DNA from: JAJEFO01 sp022819605
GTDB taxonomy: Bacteria; Pseudomonadota; Alphaproteobacteria; Rhodobacterales; Rhodobacteraceae
NCBI GenBank assembly: GCA_965221545.1
Contig: OZ244901.1
Span: 2,728,001-2,792,000 of the forward strand
Direction of reading: 5' to 3'
DNA length: 64,000 bases
The translations under genes and the position numbers were made by a program. The stretch's first letter is position 1. The number at the start of each line of letters is the position of its first letter. The notes under the pieces were generated by a model. That model had not been told where the DNA came from and did no database searches. It saw only the letters and a program-made list of their open reading frames with translations. Of the stretch, positions 53,966-63,077 are shown piece after piece.

Positions 53966-55255
53966 ATGGCGATCATTCTCCTGATTGGCGCCTTCGCCGT
54001 ACTGCTGCTGTTTGGTGTCCCGGTCGCCGTGGCGATGCTGATGGCCAGCATCATGAACGTACTTTACTTGCAAGCGACGGGAATGCCGCTCCCATCGGTG
54101 ATCGTCGCCGAACGAATGCTCTCCTCGATCAATTCCTTCCCGCTGCTTGCAGTGCCGTTCTTCATCTTCGCGGGCGTGATCATGAACCGGGCGGGGCTGA
54201 CTGCCCAGCTTGTCAACGTCTCTCGCGCCTTCGTCGGACATTTCCGCGGCGGCACGGCCCAGTGCAACGTGCTGGCCTCGATCTTTTTCTCGGGAATCTC
54301 CGGTTCGGCCTCGGCAGACGCGGCTGCGATCGGCTCCATGCTTATCCCCTCGATGAAGCGCGAGGGATACCCGCCAGGATTTGCAGTCGGCATCACGGCT
54401 GCCTCCGCCACTATCGGGCCGATCATTCCGCCATCGATCGTCATGATCATCTACGGGACGATGACCAACCTTTCGATTGGCGCTTTGTTTCTTGCCGGTA
54501 TCGTTCCGGGCTTCCTGATCGGGGCCGCCCTGATGGTGACTGTGGCGCTGATGTCCAGGGCCCACGGCTTTCCCAGCCTCCCGCGCACGCCCTGGCGTGA
54601 GCGCGCGTGCGTCTGCTGGCGCGCGCTGCCAGCGCTCTTTGCGCCGCTCATCATTCTTGGCGGAATCATCTCGGGCCTCTACACGGCAACAGAGGCGGGG
54701 GTGATCGCGTGCGTCTACGGGCTCACCGTCGGCCTCCTTGTCTATCGCGAAATGGGAGTTCGTGACCTCCCCGCGCTGCTCGCCGAGGCCACGGAGACGA
54801 CCGCAATCCCGGTTTTCATCCTGGCCGCCGCATCGATCTTCGGCTGGCTGCTAACCTTCCATGGATTCGGCCGTCTGGTGGTGGGCGCGTTCGAGAGCCT
54901 TTCCCTGCCGCCGACGGGGATGCTTCTTGCACTCGTCGTGATGCTGCTCGTGATCGGGCTCTTTCTCGAAGGGCTCGCGGCGCTGATAATTTTCGTCCCG
55001 GTGTTCATGCCGCTGATCCCCGCCTTCGGATTCGATCCGCTGCACTTCGCTCTCATTATCATCGTGACAATCCTGATCGGCACGGTGACGCCGCCGGTCG
55101 GTCTGCAGCTCTATATCGCTGCCGCGATCGGGAAGACCAAGCTGCAAGAGGTCGTGATCTGGCCCTTTGTATTCGCGATGATCGCGATCGCATTTCTTAT
55201 AGTGCTGGTACCGGGCCTGACAGTTTTCCTGCCCCGGCTATTCGGGCTTGCCTGA
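53966..55255 (+). CDS. dctM: TRAP transporter large permease (DctM type)
   Basis: Twelve-helix secondary transporter of 429 residues. GISGSASADAAAIGSMLIPS near 110, ITAASATIGPIIPPSIVMII near 145 and TVTPPVGLQLYIAA near 380 are the paired re-entrant regions of this family. I chose ATG 53966; the longer frame from 53924 overlaps dctQ. It is followed after 26 bases by the aldo/keto reductase gene of the same operon. Confidence 0.9.
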   Translation: MAIILLIGAFAVLLLFGVPVAVAMLMASIMNVLYLQATGMPLPSVIVAERMLSSINSFPLLAVPFFIFAGVIMNRAGLTAQLVNVSRAFVGHFRGGTAQCNVLASIFFSGISGSASADAAAIGSMLIPSMKREGYPPGFAVGITAASATIGPIIPPSIVMIIYGTMTNLSIGALFLAGIVPGFLIGAALMVTVALMSRAHGFPSLPRTPWRERACVCWRALPALFAPLIILGGIISGLYTATEAGVIACVYGLTVGLLVYREMGVRDLPALLAEATETTAIPVFILAAASIFGWLLTFHGFGRLVVGAFESLSLPPTGMLLALVVMLLVIGLFLEGLAALIIFVPVFMPLIPAFGFDPLHFALIIIVTILIGTVTPPVGLQLYIAAAIGKTKLQEVVIWPFVFAMIAIAFLIVLVPGLTVFLPRLFGLA

Positions 55256-55281
55256 GAAGGAGCCGACAACGGAGGCCTGAA

Positions 55282-56259
55282 ATGGAACGGCGCAAACTCG
55301 CGGCTCTCGATGTCTCCGCAATTGGACTCGGCTGCATGCCAATGTCCGGATGGTATGGTGAACGGGACGAAGCGGGCGCACTCGCTGCCATTGACCGCGC
55401 CCTCGAACTCGGGATCGTCTTCCTTGATACGGCGGACGTCTACGCCGGCGGCCACAACGAGGAACTGGTCGGGCGCGCTTTAAGGGGCCGTTCCGACCGC
55501 GTAGTTCTCGCCACGAAGTTCGGGAACGTAATCGGACCAAGCGGCGTGCCAGAGGTGCGCGGCGACGCGCCCTACGTGGCCGAGGCCTGCGAGCGGAGCC
55601 TTGAACGCTTGGGCACGGACGTCATCGATCTCTACTTCGTTCACCGCGTCGACCCGCGGGTTCCGATCGAGGAAACCGTCGGGGCAATGTCCCGCCTCGT
55701 CGAGGCCGGAAAGGTCAGGCATATAGGCCTCTCGGAAGCCGGGCCGGAGACAATACGGCGCGCTCACGCTACCCATCCTATCACGGCACTCCAGACTGAA
55801 TACTCGCTTTGGAGCCGGGATGCGGAGGCGGAGATCCTGCCGGTCTGTCGCCAGCTCGGAATCGGCTTCGTCGCCTACTCGCCTCTTGGCCGGGGCTTCC
55901 TTACGGGCACGATCAGTGCCCCGGACGCACTCGGGCCCGATGACATGAGGCGCTCGCATCCGCGCTACCAAGCCGAGAACATGTCGGCGAACATGCGCCT
56001 TCTCGCTGGCCTTGGCGCCGTCGCCAAGCGACTTGACGCCACGCCGGCCCAGGTCGCTCTCGCATGGCTTCTCGGTCGCGGTGAAAACGTCGTGCCGATT
56101 CCAGGCACAAAGAAAGTCCTTTGGCTGGAAGAGAACGCGCACGCCGCAACGCTAACGCTCCCCGAATCGGATCACGGGTTTCTCAACGTGCTATTCGCGC
56201 CCGGCGCGGCGGCGGGCGACCGATTCCCGCCAGAGGGAATGGCGCGAGTGAACCTCTAG
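55282..56259 (+). CDS. aldo/keto reductase
   Basis: NADPH-dependent oxidoreductase of 325 residues (TIM barrel). The catalytic tetrad is visible: FLDTADVY (Asp, Tyr), VLATKFG (Lys) and DLYFVHRVDP (His). IPGTKKVLWLEENA near 275 binds the cofactor phosphate. Last gene of the M24/TRAP operon. Its TAG stop (56257-56259) is part of the CTAG at which an insertion sequence has entered; because the duplicated target restores CTAG, the stop codon and protein are unchanged. Confidence 0.9.
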   Translation: MERRKLAALDVSAIGLGCMPMSGWYGERDEAGALAAIDRALELGIVFLDTADVYAGGHNEELVGRALRGRSDRVVLATKFGNVIGPSGVPEVRGDAPYVAEACERSLERLGTDVIDLYFVHRVDPRVPIEETVGAMSRLVEAGKVRHIGLSEAGPETIRRAHATHPITALQTEYSLWSRDAEAEILPVCRQLGIGFVAYSPLGRGFLTGTISAPDALGPDDMRRSHPRYQAENMSANMRLLAGLGAVAKRLDATPAQVALAWLLGRGENVVPIPGTKKVLWLEENAHAATLTLPESDHGFLNVLFAPGAAAGDRFPPEGMARVNL

Positions 56260-58367
56260 CCTGAATGCCCAACCGCCGCATCCCATGTGACAAGCCAATT
56301 TCGAGCTTTCGCCGGAAAGTGCGCGCAGCCGGCTTTCCGGGCAATCCGTGTGTCATGTCATGCGTGATTTCTTGAACACACATCACATGTTTCAAATAGA
56401 CCACCGGCAGCGCGCGCTCCGCTGACGGTGCCGGAACCGGTGCCCTCCGGCAGCCGGAAACGGTCCCGATTTTCGCCACGAGGCTTGTGTCGCCGACCGG
56501 TTTCGGCCACCAGATGTCCCTGGTGCGCACAAAGGACTTGACACGCGCGTTCTTAATACACTACATGATGTTGTGTTCAATGTTCAGGGGCGCGAATGAC
56601 AAAGGATTTGGCGAACCGTTTCCTCGACCCGAAATCGCCGCGCCAGCGGCGCTACGAGGCGTTGCGCGCGCGCTTCGTCGAGGGATGCCCGACCGACGAG
56701 GCGGCGCGACGCTTCGGGTATTCCCACGGATCCTTCCGCAACCTGTGCTCGCAGTTCGTCAACGCCGAGGATCCCGACTTCCTGTTTCCCGCGCCGGCAC
56801 GGGCGGCGGCGCCGGAGGCCGGGTCGGGAGACAGGCGCGCCGAACGCCGTCAGCGCGTCCTGGACCTGCGCGGGCAGGGCCTGTCGATCCATGACATCCG
56901 CAGGCGGCTTGCCGACGAGGGCGATCCGCTCAGCGTCGGCACCATCCAGAAGATCCTGAGCGATGCCGGCGTCTCCAAGCTGCCGCGCCGGCGCCCGGAC
57001 CAGATGCCGGCGGTGGCGCAGGCGCCGGCCGCCGACAGGAAGGCGCTGGACCTTGCCCCGCGGCAGTTCAGGACCGCCTTCGGCGGCCTGTTCCTGTTCG
57101 CGCCCGACCTGGCGCGCATGGACCTGGGGGAGGTGGCGGCCAACCTTCCCGGTTCGGGGATGATCCCGGCGGACTGCGCCCTCAGGGCGCTCCTGGCGCT
57201 CAAGCTCTGGGGGATCGGCCGCAAGGGCCAGGTCATGCCCGAGATCCTGGACGAGGGGATGGCGCTGTTCGCCGGGCTCAACGCCATGCCCAAGCGCGCG
57301 ACGCTGACCGAGTACTCGTGCCGGGTCGATCCGCGCCGGCTCGGCACGGTCATGGAGGCCTGGCACCGGCAGGTGGTCGCCCTCGACGCCGCCACCGGCG
57401 GCGGCGGATCCTTCGACCTCGACTTCCACGCCATCCCCTATCACGGCGACGAGGCGCTGATCGAGAAGCACTACGTCTCGAAGCGCTCCAGGCGCCAGAA
57501 GGGCGTCCTCGCCTTCCTGGCGCGCAACGCGGGCACCCGCGGCTTCGCCTGGGCCAACGCCACCGTCACCAAGGACGGGCAGAACGACGAGGTCCTGCGG
57601 TTCGTCGAGGCATGGGAGCGGCGGACCGGGCAGCCGCCCGCGGAACTGGTGTTCGACAGCCGCCTGACCACCTACGCCAACCTGGCCAGGCTCGACGCCA
57701 TGGGCATCGGCTTCCTCACCCTGCGCCGGCGCTCCGCCAGGCTGGTCAACGCCCTCCTCGCCGAGCCGCCGGAGAAGTGGCGGCGGGTGCGCCTGACCAA
57801 CATCGCCCGCCGCTTCCGCACGCCGCGCGTTCTCGAACAGATGGTCAGGCTCAAGGACTGCCCGGACCCGGTCCGCCAGATCGCCGTCCGGGACCTCGGC
57901 CACGACCGGCCGACGCTGCTGATCACCAACCAGCTCGACGCCCCGCCGCGCGAGCTGATCGACCGCTATGCCCGGCGGATGGTGATCGAGAACACCATCG
58001 CGGACGCCATCGACTTCTTCCACATGGACGCGCTCTCGGCCGTGGTGCCGATGAAGATCGATGTCGACGTCCAGCTGACCGTCATGGCCTCGACACTCTA
58101 CCGCATCCTGGCAAAGCGCATCGGACACAGGTGCGAGAACCAGAAGCCGGCGCAGCTCTTCCGCAAGTTCGTCAATGCCAGCGCCAAGGTTGAAATCACC
58201 GAGAGCGAGATCGTCGTCAGCTACGGGAGACGCGCATACAACCCCTTCCTGGCCGGCGCAGGACTGTTCGAGACCGCCGAAAGGCTCCCGTGGCTCGGGG
58301 GACGCACGTTGCGCCTCCGCGCCATCTGAGCAAATGTCATCCAGGAAAACTCAGTTGGGAATCGAGG
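56260..58367 (+). mobile_element. insertion sequence, second copy of the 2639-4747 family
   Basis: 2108 bp, flanked by CTAG on both sides (56256-56259 and 58368-58371). The left end reads CCTGAATGCCCAACCG, the right end inverted reads CCTCGATTCCCAACTG: 12 of 16 match, and the right end agrees with the first element's end. Same length and single-gene layout as the first element but clearly diverged, so the two were acquired separately. Confidence 0.8.
56596..58329 (+). CDS. DDE transposase of the 56260-58367 insertion sequence
   Basis: Protein of 577 residues, homologous over its full length to the product of 2680-4416. N-terminal helix-turn-helix segments (PTDEAARRFGYSHGSFRNLC; LSIHDIRRRLADEGDPLSVG) precede a core with candidate acidic residues in FDLDFHAIPYHGDEALIEKH, LVFDSRLTTYANLARLDAMG and RYARRMVIENTIADAIDFFH. 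The catalytic core is far better conserved between the copies than the N-terminal 150 residues. The ATG 56596 follows AGGGGCG by 4 bases. Intact frame. Confidence 0.85.
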   Translation: MTKDLANRFLDPKSPRQRRYEALRARFVEGCPTDEAARRFGYSHGSFRNLCSQFVNAEDPDFLFPAPARAAAPEAGSGDRRAERRQRVLDLRGQGLSIHDIRRRLADEGDPLSVGTIQKILSDAGVSKLPRRRPDQMPAVAQAPAADRKALDLAPRQFRTAFGGLFLFAPDLARMDLGEVAANLPGSGMIPADCALRALLALKLWGIGRKGQVMPEILDEGMALFAGLNAMPKRATLTEYSCRVDPRRLGTVMEAWHRQVVALDAATGGGGSFDLDFHAIPYHGDEALIEKHYVSKRSRRQKGVLAFLARNAGTRGFAWANATVTKDGQNDEVLRFVEAWERRTGQPPAELVFDSRLTTYANLARLDAMGIGFLTLRRRSARLVNALLAEPPEKWRRVRLTNIARRFRTPRVLEQMVRLKDCPDPVRQIAVRDLGHDRPTLLITNQLDAPPRELIDRYARRMVIENTIADAIDFFHMDALSAVVPMKIDVDVQLTVMASTLYRILAKRIGHRCENQKPAQLFRKFVNASAKVEITESEIVVSYGRRAYNPFLAGAGLFETAERLPWLGGRTLRLRAI

Positions 58368-58514
58368 CTAGGAGAACTGTGAGCGGCTAATGGTTGACGT
58401 TGTTGCAAGTGGTTGATTCTGTGTGGGGAAGTGATTTCCGGTCAAAGTCGCCAATATTCACCGCCAAACTGGCCAGCAACCTGGTTTGCAATGAAGACGA
58501 ATCGATCACCGTTG

Positions 58515-58605
58515 GAGAGCACCGCATAGTGTGGGGCAGCTGAATTTCGGAATTGACGGTGGCGGTATTTGAACTGGCAGCTGCCCCACACTATGCGGCA
58601 CTCTC
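58515..58605. mobile_element. 91-bp MITE with ISKra4-like ends
   Basis: GAGAGCACCGCATAGTGTGG (58515 onward, continuing GGCAGCTG) is inverted at 58578-58605 as CAGCTGCCCC...GCACTCTC with one mismatch. The ends match those of the complete element at 61420-63790 (GAGAGTACCGCAAAGTGCGG), so it is probably a non-autonomous derivative of that family or a close relative. No coding capacity. Confidence 0.8.
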
Positions 58606-58857
58606 AAAGGAGGGCCGGAGGACTGCGGGATCAACCATTGCATGAGGATTGTGCGCCTAGAAGGAAGCGTGTTTTCTGTCAATGACATTAGGAAGTGTCC
58701 GGTTCAGGTTTCACACGAACTGTCCGGTGCTGCGTGCCTTCAACCTTTGGGAGCACAACAGTATGATCGCCAATGAAATCGCAGGCAAGATGTGGCGGAG
58801 CCCGCCGCAATGGACTGCATCCAGCCACGCGCCCCATGTCCCCGAAAGCAGTTTCCG
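58606..58857. other. intergenic region between MITE and endonuclease relic
   Basis: No gene recognised. GTGTCCGGTTCAGGTTTCAC and a nearby CTGTCCGGTG give a short repeated TGTCCGGT of unknown meaning. Confidence 0.35.
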
Positions 58858-59379
58858 TCAGTTCGACACCAGAGCCTGCCCGGAAGAGTCCCTGATGCCG
58901 GTCAGCGACACGACCCGGTTCCGGAAGTCTTCGTACTCCGGCCCGGTCTGCGACAGTATGTCGGAGATTCGGTAGAAGCGATTGGTGCTCGGGCTTTCCT
59001 GCTTCGCCATCGCCATGTCGATCTTGTCGACGTCCACCACGGTCCAGCACTCTACGTAGCCCGCCGCCCGCGCCTTCTGATGGCTCTTCTCCGCCTCGCC
59101 GATCCGGTTGTGAATGTTGGAAAAGTCGGATCCGGCCTTCACTTCAATGGCGATCTTATCGTTGTAGGCGCCCTGCGAATTCTCCTCGCGAATGATGATG
59201 TCAGGGTCCGGAGCGAACTCGATCAGGACCGTTCGACCTGCAGCATTCCGGATCCTGATGCAATTCGCACCGGAATCTGTCACTGCGCTCCTGACGATGT
59301 GCTCTATCGCCTTGAACACCTTCTTGATCCCGGATGCCCCCCTTTCACACGTTGGCACCACCACACAACTGGGGTCCAA
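58858..59379 (-). pseudogene. XcyI-like type II restriction endonuclease, C-terminal part
   Basis: Minus-strand frame of 173 residues containing a PD-(D/E)xK-like core: APDPDIIIREE, then NDKIAIEVKAGSDFSNIHNR (E-V-K) and GEAEKSHQKARAAG. This resembles the XcyI/XmaI endonuclease group, whose members are about twice as long. The N-terminal half is missing upstream of 59379 and no methyltransferase gene is near, so I treat it as a fragment. A housekeeping PD-(D/E)xK nuclease is possible. Confidence 0.5.
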
Positions 59380-59488
59380 GCGTCAGCAGAGTCAGGTCAT
59401 GCAGCAGCGTGCTGCTGATTCGATCCGCTCCGATCCCGTCCAGCAGAGCCGGAGAGCACCGCCTCTCGTTCGCCGGGGGTTGCTGAAA

Positions 59489-59773
59489 GTTGAACAACTC
59501 CAAGCGTTGGCACGGGCTGTCTATCACGGGCAAAGAGGCCGTATCAGTGCCCGCGAAGTCGACGATCAAATGAAGACCTGTTCGTGTCTCACACTCATCC
59601 TCGCGTGCATCATCTATTGGCAGGCCAGGGAAATCTCGCGAGTGACGGCCCAGCCGGATTTTCCGTTCGATCACGACCTGCTTCGACATGTCAGCCCAAT
59701 CGAATGGAAGAACGTCATCCTCTACGACGAGATCAAAATCGATCCGGCAAAACTACGGATGCAGGGCCGTTAG
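59489..59773 (+). pseudogene. Tn3-family transposase C-terminal fragment
   Basis: The frame reads LQALARAVYHGQRGRISARE, then MKTCSCLTLILACIIYWQAR and HVSPIEWKNVILYDE, the well-conserved tail of Tn3-type TnpA. The preceding 880 residues are absent; the break lies next to GGAGAGCACCGCCT (59451), an ISKra4-end-like sequence. Confidence 0.75.
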
Positions 59774-59775
59774 CG

Positions 59776-59986
59776 TGTATTTCAGCACGAATCCGGCTAT
59801 TACCCTTTCCAGGACAGCAACGGCCGCATGGCCCAGCTGCTGATGGCCGGTGCGTACACCAATTTGGAGGAGTTTCCGCAGATGATCCCCGCGGCCGAGC
59901 AACACCTCTGCTTCGATGCGCTTCACACGGCGGACGAGGGCAGGTTCACCGTCTTCGCCGAGTGTCTCGGCGACCTGGCAACCTAA
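59776..59986 (+). pseudogene. Fic-domain fragment
   Basis: The frame reads YYPFQDSNGRMAQLLMAGAY and ends FAECLGDLAT before a stop. It is the catalytic loop and following helices of a Fic protein with HPFxxGNGR changed to YPFxxSNGR. The N-terminal part is missing. Different subfamily from the Fic protein at 20999. Confidence 0.65.
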
Positions 59987-60259
59987 TGACCAAGGGTGGC
60001 GGCCGTTCGTGCCGAAGCCGTCCTGGACGGCCGCGCACCGACTGCACCGCAACCGCGGCATCGGGTCCTGCGGCGCCTGCCAATCTCCGGAAGAGAGGAG
60101 ATGCGCGGCATCCGTATCCGCGACATTGAACCGGCGCCGCATCCTCGAAACGACGGCAAGCCCGCCTGCCATGACTTTCCCTCCCGGAACCGACCCCGAC
60201 AGCGCCGAAAGGAGCGGGACTTGGGGAGCGGTTGAACCTGTCCGGCACCGCCTTCGTCC
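59987..60259. other. short gap, nothing recognised
   Basis: No frame resembles a known protein. Confidence 0.35.
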
Positions 60260-61126
60260 TCACTCCGCGCCGGAGCGCGAGGTCAACATTTCCAGGTAGA
60301 GATTCCGAAGTTGCCTGCTGACCGCACCGGGTGCGCCATCGGAGAGTTCAATGCCGTCAATCGCGATGACGGGTGTCACGAACTGGCACGAGGACGTGAT
60401 GAACGCCTCGTCGGCATCCTGGGCCTCCTTGACGGTGAAACGCCGTTCCTCCACGGACAGTTGCGTCCTGCCCGCAATTCTCAGGACCGCCGACCGCATG
60501 GTTCCCGGCAGGATGCTCTCTGAAATCGCCCGGGTGATGATCTTTCCTCCCTTGACGATGAAGGCGTTGTGGCTGCTCCCTTCCGTGACGTGCCCGTCAT
60601 CGACCAGCCAGACATCGTCCGCTCCCGATTGCACCGCGACCGTCTTCGCCATCGAGGAATACAGCAGCTGCACCGACTTCACGTTTCGCAAGCGCCAGCG
60701 GCGGTCTTCTGCGGTCGCGATGCGAATGCCTGTCTTCGCCTTCGGATCGTCATCCAGTGACGGCCATTCCCCCGTGAAGGCGACGACCGTTTGCGGGACT
60801 TCGTCAGGGTCGGGGAAAAGGAATTCGCGCGTAACGGGAGCGCCCCGGGTCACCTGGAAGTACACGAACCCGTATGTCAGTCCATTGTGCCTGAGCAGCT
60901 CTTGATGGACTGTCCTGACTTCGTCCATGCCCATTGGCAGACGCATCATCACGGCATCCAGCGATCGCTTCAGGCGCCGGAAGTGGCTGCCGAAATCAAC
61001 GAGTCTTCCGTCAAAGACACATGTCGCCTCATAGACCGCGTCGCCGAACAGGAACCCCCTGTCGAACACGGACACGCTGGCCGACCGTCCTTCCACGTAT
61101 TGTCCGTTCACGTAGACTGTCGGCAT
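60260..61126 (-). CDS. class IV aminotransferase, D-amino acid transaminase-like
   Basis: PLP-dependent enzyme of 288 residues, usual length for the class. VYVNGQYVEGRSASVSVFDR then GFLFGDAVYEA opens the protein; the Schiff-base lysine is expected in RNVKSVQLLYSSMAK near 155-160; TEGSSHNAFIVKGGKI near 190 and ILPGTMRSAVLRIA near 215 bind the cofactor phosphate. The pattern is closest to D-alanine transaminases, but branched-chain or aminodeoxychorismate activities cannot be ruled out. I chose ATG 61126 (MPTVYVNG); the longer frame from 61444 runs into the ISKra4-like element. Confidence 0.82.
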   Translation of the reverse strand: MPTVYVNGQYVEGRSASVSVFDRGFLFGDAVYEATCVFDGRLVDFGSHFRRLKRSLDAVMMRLPMGMDEVRTVHQELLRHNGLTYGFVYFQVTRGAPVTREFLFPDPDEVPQTVVAFTGEWPSLDDDPKAKTGIRIATAEDRRWRLRNVKSVQLLYSSMAKTVAVQSGADDVWLVDDGHVTEGSSHNAFIVKGGKIITRAISESILPGTMRSAVLRIAGRTQLSVEERRFTVKEAQDADEAFITSSCQFVTPVIAIDGIELSDGAPGAVSRQLRNLYLEMLTSRSGAE

Positions 61127-61419
61127 GTCCGTTTCCCGAAACGAGCGTTGCAGTCGCATCGTCCAGGCCGCCACCCGGAGCTGCAGCATTTCCTCGTCCG
61201 GAACCTGCTTCGCATGGATTTCAGGTCGTGCCGCATGTGCGCTGCGCTCCCTCTGGACCCGCACGCCCGGTTGCCACCATGACAGCCGCGCCCGGCTGGA
61301 TCCCTTCGGTGCAAGCCGGGCACCGGAAGGGCTGCTTCGGTGCTTGCACCGACGGAAACCGGCACTGCCAGCTAAGTCGGATACACTGTAAATTGATTGT
61401 ATGATGTAACTGTTTTCTT
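61127..61419. other. intergenic region upstream of the transaminase gene
   Basis: No gene recognised. The AT-rich 61370-61419 stretch next to the ISKra4-like element should hold the transaminase promoter or its remains. Confidence 0.35.
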
Positions 61420-61444
61420 GAGAGTACCGCAAAGTGCGGGGCAA

Positions 61445-62830
61445 TTACGCCGCCATTCTGATGTTCCCGCTTGAATTCATGCTGGGATACCACTGCTCGA
61501 ATTTGGCGCGGAGGGTGCCATCAAGGGTGCGTGTTCGAGTTTGCAGCATGAGGTGAGCACCGTGTATTGACCAGCGCATCTGTTGTTTCTTGCCGAAGCG
61601 TTTCCCAACAACCGTGTTGACGGTGCTTTCGACGAAGCCTGTCGACACACGCTCGCCGTATCTGCGGCGCTCGGCGTAGTTTGGGATCATGTCCCGGTTG
61701 TTGGCGATGTAGGTTTCGAACTCGGCAGCGGTTTTGCGCAAGACCTTGATGCTGGCGTATTCCGTCTCGATCTCATCCAAGTCCATGACCAGGTCCTCGA
61801 TCACCGTTTGGCCATCATGCAGGTTACCGTGCCACAGGTTGCCCTTGATCTGGCGCAGTTGGCGCGACAGGGCGGTAGCATCATCAGGATTGTGATGCGC
61901 CAACCCCTTCACATATTGCTGCATCACAGTGATCCGCATGGTGATGTGGAACCAGTCCAGGATGTGCTCGGAGGCCGGGGCCATGTGCTGGGCCAGGTTA
62001 ACGACCGTATCGCCGCCATCTGTCATGAACGTCACAGGCTGGTTTTCCTGCCAGCCCTGATCTTTCAAGACCTCGTGAAGTCGCCGTTTTGGTTTGGTGT
62101 CGTGACTTTGGACAAGGCCAAGGTAGCGGTTTGGGCGATCTGTCGGGATGGATTTCCCGACTGTCACCTCGAAATGGGACTGTCCGGCATCGCGGGATCG
62201 GACGTATCCGCCGTCGATTCCGACGGTGATTGGGCTTGCTGGATTGGGTAACTGCTCCCGTTGAAATGCGCTGGTCTCGATGAAGCTGAACCGCTCTTCA
62301 GCCAGTTCAGATTCCATGCGCGATGCAACGCGCCCAAGGTGCCTGCGGATCGTGTCCGGACTGAGCCGGTCGTCAACAGGCAGCACATCTTTGAGAATCT
62401 CGGCGGTGATGCCGAACGACACCAGCGAGGCCCATTTCGTTTCCAGCCAAAGCAGTTCTGGCGCGACATGGTCAGGGAGAAGATCGGCCAACGGGCTGAA
62501 TGTCTTGGCGGGGCCGTTGTGGCACGGGCAATGGTAGAAACGCGGACTGGCGACAGAGATATCACCGAATACCGTGCGATACCGGATTTGGTCGTGCGCT
62601 TTGCAACGCAGTTTTCGCCCACAGCCCAGGCAACACGCATGCTTGGCGCAGAATGCAGCACATTGCACTGAAACGATCTCCTGCTGCAGTTTCAAGAGAA
62701 GCTGCTTGCTCTCGGCGATGGATAGTCCGATGTCGCCAATGGCATCTGCGCTCTTGGCAAGTGCGCCGAGCTTCTCCGTGTGGATTGTTCCATCCGGTGC
62801 GGTTATCTTGACTGTGAGTTCGATATTCAT
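61445..62830 (-). CDS. ISKra4 family transposase
   Basis: Transposase of 461 residues. A zinc-finger-like segment lies early (CAAFCAKHACCLGCGRKLRC near 55). The DDE core shows PITVGIDGGYVRSRD near 200 (first Asp), VTFMTDGGDTVVNLAQ near 265 (second Asp) and SEHILDWFHITMRI, with the C-terminal YGERVSTGFVESTVNTVVGK (Glu) near 400. I start at ATG 62830 (MNIELTVKI); the longer frame from 62911 would overlap the resolvase tail. Frame intact. Confidence 0.85.
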   Translation of the reverse strand: MNIELTVKITAPDGTIHTEKLGALAKSADAIGDIGLSIAESKQLLLKLQQEIVSVQCAAFCAKHACCLGCGRKLRCKAHDQIRYRTVFGDISVASPRFYHCPCHNGPAKTFSPLADLLPDHVAPELLWLETKWASLVSFGITAEILKDVLPVDDRLSPDTIRRHLGRVASRMESELAEERFSFIETSAFQREQLPNPASPITVGIDGGYVRSRDAGQSHFEVTVGKSIPTDRPNRYLGLVQSHDTKPKRRLHEVLKDQGWQENQPVTFMTDGGDTVVNLAQHMAPASEHILDWFHITMRITVMQQYVKGLAHHNPDDATALSRQLRQIKGNLWHGNLHDGQTVIEDLVMDLDEIETEYASIKVLRKTAAEFETYIANNRDMIPNYAERRRYGERVSTGFVESTVNTVVGKRFGKKQQMRWSIHGAHLMLQTRTRTLDGTLRAKFEQWYPSMNSSGNIRMAA

Positions 62831-62855
62831 TGTGTCTTGCCTTGTCGTTTCATGT

Positions 62856-63077
62856 TTATGCATCCCGTGCCCGCATGATCGTCTGCCGACTGGTGCCCAT
62901 GTCGCGGGCAATGGCCGAGACCGTTTCGCCTTGGGCGATCCGCTTCTGCACCTGTGCTTGTTGATCAGCCGTCAGAGCCGCAGGCCGCCCCAGCGGTTTT
63001 CCTTGCGCCTTGGCGCGCGCCAGTCCGGATTGGGTGCGCTCGATCAGAAGATCCCGCTCGAACTGGGCGACGGCGTT
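62856..63077 (-). pseudogene. serine resolvase C-terminal fragment
   Basis: The minus-strand frame reads AVAQFERDLLIERTQSGLAR, then GKPLGRPAALTADQQAQ and a helix-turn-helix ending TSRQTIMRARDA. It is the end of a TnpR-type serine recombinase (E-helix and DNA-binding domain) without the catalytic N-terminal domain. It is wedged between the passenger gene (34-base overlap with its 3' end) and the transposase. Confidence 0.8.
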
